47,405 bases of DNA, from NCBI GenBank assembly GCA_905204915.1, contig CAJLBR010000004.1:1-47405 (forward strand), given 5' to 3'. The notes under the pieces were generated by a model. That model did no database searches, was not told the origin of the DNA, and worked only from the letters and a program-made list of their open reading frames with translations. A program made the position numbers and the translations under genes. This document shows positions 1 to 8,253 of the stretch, piece by piece (position 1 is the first letter of the stretch; the number at the start of each line of letters is the position of its first letter). Source of the DNA: an uncultured Clostridium sp. Lineage in GTDB: Bacteria > Bacillota > Clostridia > TANB77 > CAG-465.

Positions 1-198
1 AAAAAAGAGCTGGCTGTTTACGGTTCGAAAAGAATTGATAAAATAACTTCGGACATAGAAGTAGTAATGGCAACAAAGAAAGCCCTTGAAAAAAAGGAGA
101 TAAAAGAATTTGACCTTGAATTTTCTTCTGATGATGAGAACTTTACCAGAGACAAGGTTAAGGAAAAATTCGAAGAACTTGGTTTCAATGTGAAATAA
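1..198 (+). CDS. C-terminal end of an unknown protein (partial)
   Basis: The frame is open from the first base of the window and ends at TAA 196-198, giving the last 65 residues of a protein whose start lies outside the window. The fragment is charged and rich in Lys and Glu, ends in ELGFNVK, and has no motif I recognise. Codon use differs slightly from most of the window: Leu is CTG or CTT here, where TTA dominates elsewhere, and TTC and GAC are commoner. It shares this trait with the genes at 5650 and 20534. About 70 bases separate it from the next gene. Function unknown. Confidence 0.7.
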   Translation, partial: KKELAVYGSKRIDKITSDIEVVMATKKALEKKEIKEFDLEFSSDDENFTRDKVKEKFEELGFNVK

Positions 199-268
199 TT
201 TATACAAGCTGTACATTATATACCCTTGGCATTTGCTGGGGGTTAAATTTAAGACTTAGGAGTTCATT

Positions 269-586
269 ATGAATGTAATTACTGAAAAAAACGTAGAAAT
301 AGAGTGGAATGATGAGATAGTTGTACAACTTTATAAGGATGAAGTAGGATATCAATCTGAAAAAGCTGAAAAGTTTGCCGCTGCAAGTAAAAGAAGGCTA
401 ATTACAATGATTGCTGCAAGCGAAAATATAACTACAGATATGAGCCTTATATTAGGAAATATTGTGGAATTAAAAAACATAATTGTTATTGCTAGGGCTA
501 AAGAGGCAATCATAAAGATCAATAAACAAAGATATAATTTTTCACACATTACTGATGAATTTATATCAATATTAAGAGCTATTTAG
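269..586 (+). CDS. Hypothetical 105-aa protein
   Basis: The ATG at 269 follows TTAGGAG at 257-263 with normal spacing, so the start is well supported. The product is a soluble, probably mostly helical protein with no cysteine, no signal peptide and no membrane segment. I recognise no family. The middle (about residues 30-75) is rich in Ala, Ile and Lys and could form amphipathic helices. A clear intrinsic terminator follows at 611-640, so the gene forms the end of its own transcript or a monocistronic unit. A reverse-strand frame over the same bases codes for an improbable hydrophobic peptide and is treated as a shadow. Confidence 0.6.
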   Translation: MNVITEKNVEIEWNDEIVVQLYKDEVGYQSEKAEKFAAASKRRLITMIAASENITTDMSLILGNIVELKNIIVIARAKEAIIKINKQRYNFSHITDEFISILRAI

Positions 587-610
587 TGATGTGGTAAATA
601 AAAAATTATT

Positions 611-640
611 AGAAGTTATCAATTGGTAACTTCTTTTTTT
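611..640 (+). terminator. Intrinsic terminator after the 105-aa gene
   Basis: AGAAGTTA (611-618) pairs with TAACTTCT (627-634), and the hairpin runs into a row of T ending at 640. It separates the small gene at 269 from the hydrolase-helicase unit. Confidence 0.85.
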
Positions 641-672
641 ATATTTTCTTAATAATAATTTAATTAATTACA

Positions 673-701
673 TTGCTCATTTTGTCAAGATATGATACAC
701 T
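673..701 (+). promoter_or_regulatory. Probable sigma-A promoter of the hydrolase-helicase unit
   Basis: TTGCTC (673-678), a 17-base spacer, then TACACT (696-701). The match is moderate. Transcription would start near 708, just before the GAGGAG ribosome site at 707-712. That makes the ATG at 705 an unlikely start and favours the ATG at 723. Confidence 0.45.
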
Positions 702-722
702 TCTATGAGGAGTATGATTATT

Positions 723-1538
723 ATGTATAAGGAAGATTCTATATTAGTTCAAAATAGCAAAATTAGTTATTATGAGTTTGGAACAGGAAATGAAGTAATA
801 TTAATGGTATCTGGTTTTGGAACTCCATATCCACTACTTGATATGTATAATTTGGCTCAAAAATTATCCATGCACTATAGATGTATAATAATAGATAGAC
901 CAGTATATGGAAAAAGCCAAATTACTAGTAGTAAAAGAGATGCAATAAGTTTTGCTAGTGAAGTGACTTGTATTTTAATAAAATTAGGAATTGATTCTAA
1001 AAATGTTATTATGTTAGGACATTCGTTAGGAGCTATATACTCAGTAGTATTATCTCAAAGATTAAACTTAAAAGGAATAGCTTTATTAGATTTTGAAATG
1101 TTAAATAAGTTTGAAAGTATTCAAACTAAATTTATGTATGGAATTTATTTTGGAATGTGCCAAACTAAATTAAGAGAAAAATACAATAAGAAATTAATAG
1201 ATAAAATGATATATTCAGTTAAGGATGTTCCAACAAAAATAAAAAATCAAGCAATTAGTTTTATAGAAAATAGTATGCCAAATAGAAATATTAAAAGTGA
1301 ACTAGATAGTATAGATGACGATTTATATATAATAAAACATGGAATGAAAGTAAGAAAGCAGAAAGCTATTATGTTTTGTACCGATAAGAATAAAAAAGCA
1401 AATGAGAATTTAAAGAAATATTATAGTGAATCAAGACTTATAACAATAGATACAAATAATCACTTTGTTCATTATGATAATGGCGATATGATAGCAAACA
1501 AAATAATAGATTTTTTTGAGGTGGAGAAAGATGTTTGA
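723..1538 (+). CDS. Alpha/beta-hydrolase fold protein
   Basis: The product is 271 residues with the alpha/beta-hydrolase layout. An oxyanion-loop-like VSGFG lies near residue 30, the nucleophile elbow is GHSLGA with Ser101, and a late HFVHYD segment supplies the likely catalytic His. The acid is probably one of the Asp residues after the strands near ALLDFE or MFCTDK. There is no signal peptide, so it should act in the cytoplasm. The substrate cannot be told; esterases, lactonases and peptidases all share this fold. ATGs occur at 705, 714 and 723, and I chose 723 because GAGGAG at 707-712 sits ten bases before it. The last eight bases overlap the helicase gene, which implies coupled translation and possibly a joint role. 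Confidence 0.75.
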   Translation: MYKEDSILVQNSKISYYEFGTGNEVILMVSGFGTPYPLLDMYNLAQKLSMHYRCIIIDRPVYGKSQITSSKRDAISFASEVTCILIKLGIDSKNVIMLGHSLGAIYSVVLSQRLNLKGIALLDFEMLNKFESIQTKFMYGIYFGMCQTKLREKYNKKLIDKMIYSVKDVPTKIKNQAISFIENSMPNRNIKSELDSIDDDLYIIKHGMKVRKQKAIMFCTDKNKKANENLKKYYSESRLITIDTNNHFVHYDNGDMIANKIIDFFEVEKDV

Positions 1539-4206
1539 TGAAACAGTAAAATTTAAATATTCATGGAGACCTTATCAAAAGAGGGTTTTAGATGAGGCTA
1601 ATAAATATTTGGCAGATGGAAAAGTAAATGTTGTTGCAGCTCCAGGATCTGGTAAAACAGTCTTAGGATTAGAACTTGCAAGAAGATTAAATAAACCTCT
1701 TATGATATTGGCTCCTACAGTGACAATAAAAAATCAATGGATAGATAGATTTGTATCTCTTTTCACTGACTTAAAGGAAGTACCAAATTATATAAGTACA
1801 AATATATATGATTTAAAAGCATTTAATGTAGTAACATATCAAGCACTTCATTATGCATATAAAAAGCAAGTCTTAAAGGCTAATGATTTAGATGTAGTAG
1901 ATAGTGATGATGTTGAAATTGAAAAGGAAGAATCAGAACCACAAAGTGTAGTAAGCACTTATAATTTAGTAGAAAGTTTAAAAGGAAAAAATATATCTAC
2001 ATTTGTACTTGATGAAGCTCATCACTTAAAATCTGAGTGGTGGAAAAGCTTGTCTGAGGTTTTAGCAGAAATAAGCGATAAAAAGATAGTATCTCTTACA
2101 GCAACACCACCATATGATGTAGAATATTCTACGTGGCAAAAGTATGTTGGACTTTGTGGTGATATAGATGCAACAATATCTGTGCCAGAACTTGTAGCAG
2201 CAGACAATTTGTGTCCTCATCAAGATTATGTTTATTTTAATTATCCAACAGAAGATGAGAGAAAAAAAGTAAGCGAGTATAAACAAAAGTTAAATGAGAT
2301 ACTACTTGAAATAGAAAATAATAAAGAATTTTTGGAAGCTATAAGAAATCATAAATTTATTAAGGATCCTTTTAGTTACGAGGAAGAACTTCTAAATAAT
2401 GTTGAATATTATAGTAGTATGCTTGTTTTTCTTAATCATAAGGGTGAGAGCATACCAAAAGATAATATTTTAGTACTAGGTCATAATTCTAAGATACCAG
2501 AATTTAATATTAAATGGTTTGAAATATTACTAAATAATGTGATTATTTTAGATAGAAAAAATTATGAATTGTATGAAAACTGTATAAGTGAAATAGAAAA
2601 AAAGTTTAATTCAATTGGTATAATAGAAAAAAAGGTATTATCATTTACGAATAATAAAGTTTTAGAAAAGTATTTTACAAATAGTATTGGAAAGCTAAAT
2701 AGTATAAATGAAATAGTAAAAATAGAATCAGATAACTTAAAAGAAAAACTTAGAATGGTTATACTAACAGATTATATAAGGAAAGAGTATTTAAATGCTG
2801 AAAATGTTGAGATAAATAAACTAGGAGCTATGCCAATATTTTGTTCTATAAGAAAAACTCATCCGGGTATTAACTTAGCAATTCTTACAGGAGCGATGTT
2901 TATTATTCCTAAATCAAAAGAAGAAAATTTATATGGACTTTGTGTGGCTCACGGAATTGATACTGCTAAGCTTAAGTTTAGTAGCTTAGAGATTGATAGA
3001 GAATATTCAGTTGTCTTAGTACCAGATTCTTTGAAAAATAAAGTTATGGCACTTATATCAAAACTATTTTCAGTTGGTGAAATAAATATTATAATTGGTA
3101 CAAAATCTCTTTTAGGAGAAGGATGGGATGAACCAAGTATAAACTCACTTGTATTAGCTAGTTTTGTTGGATCATATATGCTATCAAATCAAATGAGAGG
3201 TAGAGCAATAAGAGTTAGTAAAGATCCAAGAAAAACTGCTAACATATGGCACTTAGTTTGCGTACTTGATGAAAATGATAATGGCCTTGAGATTGATAAT
3301 GCAGATTATGAAATGCTAAAGAGAAGATTTAAATCATTTACAGGAGTTGGATATAAAACCAATACTATAAAAAGTGGTATTGAAAGATTAGAAGAAGTAA
3401 GACCACCTTTTACACAAGAAAGAGTAAGATATCTAAACGAATATATGAAAGAGAACTCAAATAAAAGAGAAGAAATGTATGACAGATGGAAAAGTGCAAC
3501 AATTACTTCTAAAGATGATTCTAGAGTAATAGAACAAATTGAAATTGAAGAAGAAAGCCATAAAATGAAAAAAGCCTGGTTTGTTGATACTAAATTTGTA
3601 ATTTTTGCTATCATATTCTTTATGCTTTTAATAGGACTTATATTCTTTAAAATGAAATTAAAGTTCTTACTATGGCCTATAGAAATTGGTTTAGGAATAT
3701 ATACTTTAATTAAATTTATTAAGATTAAAAGACTTAGTGCAGGTAATAAAAATTTAGAAGCACTTGGAAGAGTTGTATTAAATTCTTTATATAGATGTAA
3801 ATTTATAACTACTGGAATATCAAGAATTAATGTAGTGGTTAAAAAGGGTTCAAAACTTGGTAGAATTAATATATATTTGAGAGGAGCTACTGATAAGGAA
3901 AATAATTTATTTATAGATTCAATAGAAGAAGTTTTATCAAAGACTATAAATCAAAGATATATTATAACAAGACTTAATAAAAAGTTAGAAGATATTTACG
4001 ATTATTATAATGTTCCAACTGTATTATCCCAAAAGAAAGAATATGCTGAAGTATTTAAAGCTTATTTTGAATCTAAGATTGGTAAATGTGACTTAGTGTT
4101 TACAAAGAATGCAGAAGGAAGAAAAATTTTACTAAAAGCTAGAATGAAGAGTATTGACATTAAAGATGTATTTGAAAGAAGAGAAGAATATAGTAATTTT
4201 AGATAA
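1531..4206 (+). CDS. SF2 (DEAH-type) helicase with C-terminal membrane segments
   Basis: The protein is 891 residues with superfamily 2 motifs in order: RPYQKR (a Q-like motif, about residue 13), Walker A APGSGKT (37-43), DEAH (161-164), SLTATPP (188-194), and a motif VI-like QMRGRAIR encoded near 3195. It should use ATP to move on or unwind nucleic acid. Unusually, two hydrophobic segments follow the motor (encoded about 3590-3720, near residues 685-730), so the enzyme is predicted to sit at the inner membrane face. A roughly 160-residue domain I do not recognise comes after them. The ATG at 1531 has GAGGTGGAG just upstream; the TTG at 1516 overlaps that site and is rejected. The gene overlaps the hydrolase gene by eight bases. 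Substrate and role are unknown. Confidence 0.8.
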   Translation: MFDETVKFKYSWRPYQKRVLDEANKYLADGKVNVVAAPGSGKTVLGLELARRLNKPLMILAPTVTIKNQWIDRFVSLFTDLKEVPNYISTNIYDLKAFNVVTYQALHYAYKKQVLKANDLDVVDSDDVEIEKEESEPQSVVSTYNLVESLKGKNISTFVLDEAHHLKSEWWKSLSEVLAEISDKKIVSLTATPPYDVEYSTWQKYVGLCGDIDATISVPELVAADNLCPHQDYVYFNYPTEDERKKVSEYKQKLNEILLEIENNKEFLEAIRNHKFIKDPFSYEEELLNNVEYYSSMLVFLNHKGESIPKDNILVLGHNSKIPEFNIKWFEILLNNVIILDRKNYELYENCISEIEKKFNSIGIIEKKVLSFTNNKVLEKYFTNSIGKLNSINEIVKIESDNLKEKLRMVILTDYIRKEYLNAENVEINKLGAMPIFCSIRKTHPGINLAILTGAMFIIPKSKEENLYGLCVAHGIDTAKLKFSSLEIDREYSVVLVPDSLKNKVMALISKLFSVGEINIIIGTKSLLGEGWDEPSINSLVLASFVGSYMLSNQMRGRAIRVSKDPRKTANIWHLVCVLDENDNGLEIDNADYEMLKRRFKSFTGVGYKTNTIKSGIERLEEVRPPFTQERVRYLNEYMKENSNKREEMYDRWKSATITSKDDSRVIEQIEIEEESHKMKKAWFVDTKFVIFAIIFFMLLIGLIFFKMKLKFLLWPIEIGLGIYTLIKFIKIKRLSAGNKNLEALGRVVLNSLYRCKFITTGISRINVVVKKGSKLGRINIYLRGATDKENNLFIDSIEEVLSKTINQRYIITRLNKKLEDIYDYYNVPTVLSQKKEYAEVFKAYFESKIGKCDLVFTKNAEGRKILLKARMKSIDIKDVFERREEYSNFR

Positions 4207-4223
4207 TATTAACGGAGGCAAAT

Positions 4224-5555
4224 ATGAAAGCACAAATAGAAAAATTCATTAGAGAAAAGAAAATTCAAGAATTAAAAGAATATTTACAAGAATGTAATGA
4301 GAAGGATATATCATATGTGCTTGAAGAACTGGAGTCTGAACATATGCTTTTGGTTTTCAGACTTCTTACAAAAGATAGGGCGGCAGAAGTTTTTTCTGAA
4401 ATGGGTCATAAGGTTCAAGAAACTTTAATAAAAGCTTTAAATGATAAAGAATTAAAAGATGTCTTGGATGAATTATATACAGATGATACTGTAGATATGA
4501 TAGGAGAAATGCCTGCAAATGTGGTAAAAAGGATTCTTCAAACAATTCCTAAAGAGGAAAGGGAGATTATAAATCAATTTTTAAGCTATCCAAAAGATTG
4601 TGCAGGAAGCATAATGACAAATGAATTCATAGACTTAAAGGAAAATATAACAGTAAAACAAGCTTTAGAAAAAATAAAGCAAGAAGGAATGAATAAAGAA
4701 ACTATATATACTTGTTATGTGTTAGATAAAACTAGAAAGCTTATAGGATTAGTATCAATAAGAGATTTGTTATTAGCAGATGAAAAAGTACTTATAAAAG
4801 ACTTAATGACTAAAAAAATAATAAAATCACATACACTAGATGATAGAGAAGTTGTTGCAAGAAAGCTTCAAAAATACAATTTTTTAGCTTTGCCAATTGT
4901 GGATACTGAAGAAAAGTTAGTTGGTATTGTAACATTTGATGATGCATTAGAAGTATTAAAAGAAGAGAATACTGAGGACTTTTCAAAAATGGGTGCTGTA
5001 ACTCCATCAGACAATAGCTATTTTAAAACTTCAGTTTTAAAACATGCTAAAAATAGAATTGTGTGGTTATTATTCTTAATGGTTTCTGCAATGATAACAG
5101 GTTCAGTTATAACAAGTTATGAAGAAGCGTTTGCTGCTTTACCAATTTTAGTATCATTTATTCCTTTAATTATGGGTACTGGTGGAAACTCTGGTTCACA
5201 AGCATCTACTTTAATAATAAGGGGACTTGCTGTAGAAGAGATAAAGCCAAGAGATATTTTAAAAGCAATGTTTAAAGAATTAAGAATAGCTATTTTAGTT
5301 GGTGTTTGTTTAGCGACAATAATGGGAACAGGAATATTTTTAATTTACAAGGATATAAAATTATCTATAGTAGTAGCAGTTTCTCTAATTTTTACAATTA
5401 TACTTGCAAAACAGTTAGGATGTATATTACCAATACTTGCTAAAAAATTGAAATTAGATCCAGCAATAATGGCAGCTCCATTAATAAGCACAATAGTTGA
5501 TACTTGTTCAGTTTTTATATATTTTACAATGGCAACTTGGCTTTTTAACATTTGA
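4224..5555 (+). CDS. mgtE: Magnesium channel/transporter MgtE
   Basis: The 443 residues match the family length and layout. There is a helical MgtE N domain (about 1-130), a pair of CBS domains (about 130-250, containing IRDLLLADEKV and FDDALEVLKEE), a linker helix, and five membrane helices (about 270-443). The family pore signature GTGGNSGSQ lies near residue 317. MgtE lets Mg2+ into the cell, and its cytosolic domains close the gate when internal Mg2+ is high, so it largely regulates itself. A GGAGG site at 4215-4219 supports the ATG at 4224. It lies 17 bases after the helicase gene and is probably read on the same transcript, though a functional link is not implied. Confidence 0.95.
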   Translation: MKAQIEKFIREKKIQELKEYLQECNEKDISYVLEELESEHMLLVFRLLTKDRAAEVFSEMGHKVQETLIKALNDKELKDVLDELYTDDTVDMIGEMPANVVKRILQTIPKEEREIINQFLSYPKDCAGSIMTNEFIDLKENITVKQALEKIKQEGMNKETIYTCYVLDKTRKLIGLVSIRDLLLADEKVLIKDLMTKKIIKSHTLDDREVVARKLQKYNFLALPIVDTEEKLVGIVTFDDALEVLKEENTEDFSKMGAVTPSDNSYFKTSVLKHAKNRIVWLLFLMVSAMITGSVITSYEEAFAALPILVSFIPLIMGTGGNSGSQASTLIIRGLAVEEIKPRDILKAMFKELRIAILVGVCLATIMGTGIFLIYKDIKLSIVVAVSLIFTIILAKQLGCILPILAKKLKLDPAIMAAPLISTIVDTCSVFIYFTMATWLFNI

Positions 5556-5569
5556 TAAGTTAATAAAAC

Positions 5570-5598
5570 TTGACATAAAACAATAACCGTGTTAAAAT
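5570..5598 (+). promoter_or_regulatory. Strong sigma-A promoter before the 210-aa gene
   Basis: TTGACA (5570-5575), exactly 17 bases, then TAAAAT (5593-5598). The start of transcription should lie near 5605, leaving a leader of about 45 bases. Confidence 0.8.
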
Positions 5599-5649
5599 TA
5601 TTAAGAAGATTTTTATAAAATCCAATAAAACTTAGGAGGAAAAAACATT

Positions 5650-6282
5650 ATGAGAGAACTTGAATTGGTAACTGAATTTCCAAAAGATTTTCTTACGGTA
5701 GAGCCAGAAACTCGGCTTCAGGAGTACAAAGATGCATCTTGTGGAATTTTCAGATGCCCATATATTGCGGATGTGTGGGATTCTATATCATACGTTTTGC
5801 ATGAGGCTCCAATTGCATGGTACAAACTTCCAAACGATGAAGATATCAATGATTGGATGGCTCAGATAAGAGTATCTAATCTTGATATTAAGAAAATTGA
5901 GCTAGATAGCTTTAATTTACTGATTTCTACAGATCAAAGAGTGGTCAAAAAGGGATTTGCAGTAGATTTGTATGGCAAAGGATATGAGATTCCGGAGGAA
6001 GTAGAAGAGCTTCTTTTTGAACTTCCATATATATATGTCTCATCCAGAGGAAACATATATATAATACCAAGGGATATGACTAAAATTTTCTATTCTGTCA
6101 ATATGACAAAGGTAACGGAAGTATTTTCAATAGAAAACTACGGCTATACTTTCAAAGATTTTAAAATAAATAAAGATTCCCTTGAAGAAATTAGAAAGCA
6201 AGATGAGTCAATTCGTTTGAATTTCAGCATAAAAAATGAACATTCTGAGAAAAAGATGCAAATAAAGATTTCAAGTATGTAA
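5650..6282 (+). CDS. Hypothetical 210-aa protein of atypical composition
   Basis: The gene is a self-contained unit: strong promoter at 5570, AGGAGGA at 5634-5640, ATG 5650, and a terminator at 6286. The product is soluble and acidic in its first half, with no signal peptide, membrane segment or motif I recognise. The C-terminus is lysine-rich. The base composition stands out: two 60-base lines counted by eye (5701-5820) have 28 and 25 G+C, against 18 in a comparable line of mgtE. CGG, CAG and TTC codons, rare nearby, are present. This suggests a different origin or selection for expression. It may be horizontally acquired, but no mobile element flanks it. Confidence 0.7.
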   Translation: MRELELVTEFPKDFLTVEPETRLQEYKDASCGIFRCPYIADVWDSISYVLHEAPIAWYKLPNDEDINDWMAQIRVSNLDIKKIELDSFNLLISTDQRVVKKGFAVDLYGKGYEIPEEVEELLFELPYIYVSSRGNIYIIPRDMTKIFYSVNMTKVTEVFSIENYGYTFKDFKINKDSLEEIRKQDESIRLNFSIKNEHSEKKMQIKISSM

Positions 6283-6285
6283 GAA

Positions 6286-6316
6286 AAAAACGTCAAGTTT
6301 AAAACTTGGCGTTTTT
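6286..6316 (+). terminator. Intrinsic terminator of the 210-aa gene
   Basis: The arm around CGTCAAGTTT (6291-6300) pairs with AAACTTGGCG (6302-6311), with one T-G wobble and a run of A/T on each side. It lies directly after the stop codon and is symmetrical enough to work in both directions. Confidence 0.85.
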
Positions 6317-6455
6317 CATTTAATTTTATGTTAAAATGTAGCAAATTATTAAAAATATGAAACATATAAAAGTTATAAAGTTAGTTTTTTTCTTCATATA
6401 TGAAAACTCCTTTTATATTAGTTTATATCAAATTTTAAAATTAATACGTCGAAAC

Positions 6456-6484
6456 TTGACATGGTTAAAATGTTAAAGTAAAAT
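6456..6484 (+). promoter_or_regulatory. Sigma-A promoter of exoA
   Basis: TTGACA (6456-6461), 17 bases, TAAAAT (6479-6484). The leader is short and leads into AAGGAG at 6495-6500. Confidence 0.8.
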
Positions 6485-6507
6485 TAAATAAAAAAAGGAG
6501 ATTTAGT

Positions 6508-7263
6508 ATGAAATTAGTTTCATGGAATGTAAATGGATATAGAGCAGTTTTAAATAAAGGATTTAAAGAATTTTTTGATAGTATAGATGCAGATATATTT
6601 TGTCTTCAAGAAACAAAAATGCAAGAAGGACAAGCTGATATGAATTTTGAAGGATATAATGTTTACTTAAATTGTGCTGAAAAGAAAGGATACTCTGGAA
6701 CTGCGATTTTTAGTAAAAAGAAACCAGTAAGTGTAAATTATGGAATTGGAATAAAAGAACATGACTTGGAGGGAAGAGTTATAACTTTAGAATTTGAAAA
6801 GTTCTATATGGTTAATGTTTATACTCCAAATTCTAAAAGAGAACTTGAAAGACTTGACTACAGAATGATTTGGGAAGATGAGTTTAGAAATTATCTAAAA
6901 AAATTAGAAAAAAATAAACCAGTTATTGTGTGTGGGGATATGAATGTTGCTCATGAAGAAATTGATTTAAAAAATCCAAAAACAAACCATCATAATGCTG
7001 GCTTTACAGATGAGGAAAGACAAAAAATGACATGTCTTTTAAATTCAGGATTTATAGATACTTTTAGATACCTATATCCTGATAAAACAGATGCTTATTC
7101 TTGGTGGTCTTATATGGGACATGCTAGAGAAAAGAATGTAGGATGGAGAATAGATTACTTTTTAGTATCTGATTCATTGAAAAATAAAATAGAAGAGGCT
7201 GAAATATTGGATCAAGTTTTAGGAAGTGATCACTGTCCTGTGACTTTAAAAATAAAATTATAA
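6508..7263 (+). CDS. exoA: Exodeoxyribonuclease III / AP endonuclease
   Basis: The 251 residues match the ExoIII (Xth/ExoA) family throughout. It opens with KLVSWNVNGYRA (Asn7 region), then has LQETKMQ (metal-binding Glu), GDMNVAHEEID (Asp and Asn of the active site), WWSYMGHAREKNVGWRIDYF, and the final GSDHCPV with the catalytic His. The enzyme cuts DNA 5' to abasic sites and trims 3' ends during base-excision repair in the cytoplasm. It has its own promoter (6456), AAGGAG site and terminator (7275), so it is monocistronic. The length is normal and nothing is missing. Confidence 0.95.
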   Translation: MKLVSWNVNGYRAVLNKGFKEFFDSIDADIFCLQETKMQEGQADMNFEGYNVYLNCAEKKGYSGTAIFSKKKPVSVNYGIGIKEHDLEGRVITLEFEKFYMVNVYTPNSKRELERLDYRMIWEDEFRNYLKKLEKNKPVIVCGDMNVAHEEIDLKNPKTNHHNAGFTDEERQKMTCLLNSGFIDTFRYLYPDKTDAYSWWSYMGHAREKNVGWRIDYFLVSDSLKNKIEEAEILDQVLGSDHCPVTLKIKL

Positions 7264-7274
7264 AAATTAATACA

Positions 7275-7317
7275 AAAAAACTAAAGTTCATCTTATATAA
7301 GTGAGCTTTAGTTTTTT
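7275..7317. terminator. Bidirectional terminator between exoA and the thioredoxin-like gene
   Basis: The arm CTAAAGTTCA preceded by A6 (7275-7290) pairs with TGAGCTTTAG followed by T6 (7302-7317). The tails allow it to end transcripts arriving from both converging genes. Confidence 0.85.
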
Positions 7318-7336
7318 ATTTTTATAAGTTTTTATT

Positions 7337-8113
7337 TTAACAATTTCTATCTTCATCACATACGAATTGATTTTGATCATTTAGTGACATTTTAGTAATA
7401 CCATCTTTATAAATATTTTTTAATTCATTTGTTTGTTCATCAGTAAGTTTTTCTTTTGGATTTTCTTGAGAATCTACTGTGCTTACATGTTTTTTTACTA
7501 TTTTGCCATTTTTTATAAAGTAAACAGTTGGAGCATAAATTCTTTTTATTGAGTTATCATTTAGTCCATCGTATACATCAATATCATCTTTAAACAAATC
7601 TAATAGAGTTTTATATTCTTCAGTTCCTTCATTTTCAGTTACAACCTTTTTATTCTCATCAAGTATTTTTTTATCCCTTATATCTTTAATATTCATGTAA
7701 TAGATTTCTGAAGCATTGTTTTCTTTGCAAGCATCTATTAAAACTGGAACTGCATTTCTGCACCAAGGACAAGACTCAAATCCTAAATATATTATAGCTG
7801 ATTTATTGTTTTCAAATAAACTTTTTATTTCCTCTGCTGTAGTATATTTAATTAGATTGTTTTCAGGAATTGAAACTTCAACATATTTTTTATTACCATC
7901 TTCGTCTAAATCATCATTTAATCCTTCGTATTCTGATTTAAATTTTAAATTGTCTTCAGTATATTTATTATTATCATTTATATTACTTACATTGTTATCT
8001 ATAACATCGTTTTTAGCGTCTTTTTTTAAGTAAAAGTAGGTAAGAATAACACCTGCGCTAAAGAAAATGATAAACAATAAAGTGATAACCAAAGTTTTTA
8101 ATTTGTTACTCAA
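7337..8113 (-). CDS. Membrane-anchored thioredoxin-like protein with CPWC site
   Basis: The 258-residue product begins with a single membrane anchor (about residues 6-28), then an Asn/Asp-rich linker (to about 85), then a thioredoxin fold with the redox motif FESCPWCRN (Cys115 and Cys118). It should act outside the membrane as a thiol-disulfide oxidoreductase. The protein ends with two further cysteines, five residues apart (Cys252 and Cys258), which could form a relay or protective disulfide. The start is TTG at 8113, since GAGGTGA lies five bases before it on the reverse strand and no ATG is suitably placed. It is a single reverse gene among forward ones, so its partner is not evident from the context. 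Bacteriocin-accessory-type thioredoxins look similar. Confidence 0.8.
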   Translation of the reverse strand: MSNKLKTLVITLLFIIFFSAGVILTYFYLKKDAKNDVIDNNVSNINDNNKYTEDNLKFKSEYEGLNDDLDEDGNKKYVEVSIPENNLIKYTTAEEIKSLFENNKSAIIYLGFESCPWCRNAVPVLIDACKENNASEIYYMNIKDIRDKKILDENKKVVTENEGTEEYKTLLDLFKDDIDVYDGLNDNSIKRIYAPTVYFIKNGKIVKKHVSTVDSQENPKEKLTDEQTNELKNIYKDGITKMSLNDQNQFVCDEDRNC

Positions 8114-8190
8114 TTAAATCACCTCACATAGTTAATTATAAATTGAATAAAATTATTTTTCAAGTAAATTATCCAATTTAAGAATTAATT

Positions 8191-8219
8191 TTGACAATTA
8201 TGTAAAAAGATGATAAAAT
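8191..8219 (+). promoter_or_regulatory. Sigma-A promoter of the der operon
   Basis: TTGACA (8191-8196), 17 bases, TAAAAT (8214-8219). It probably drives der, plsY and perhaps ppaC. Confidence 0.8.
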
Positions 8220-8253
8220 ATAATATAACAGTTTAAGGAAGGAAAAAATTATT

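Noticed and set aside
352..549. Reverse hydrophobic frame over the 105-aa gene
   Set aside because: No ribosome site or promoter; it is the complement of an Ile/Lys-rich coding region.
1516..1530. TTG start for the helicase
   Set aside because: These codons are the GAGGTGGAG ribosome site of the ATG at 1531.
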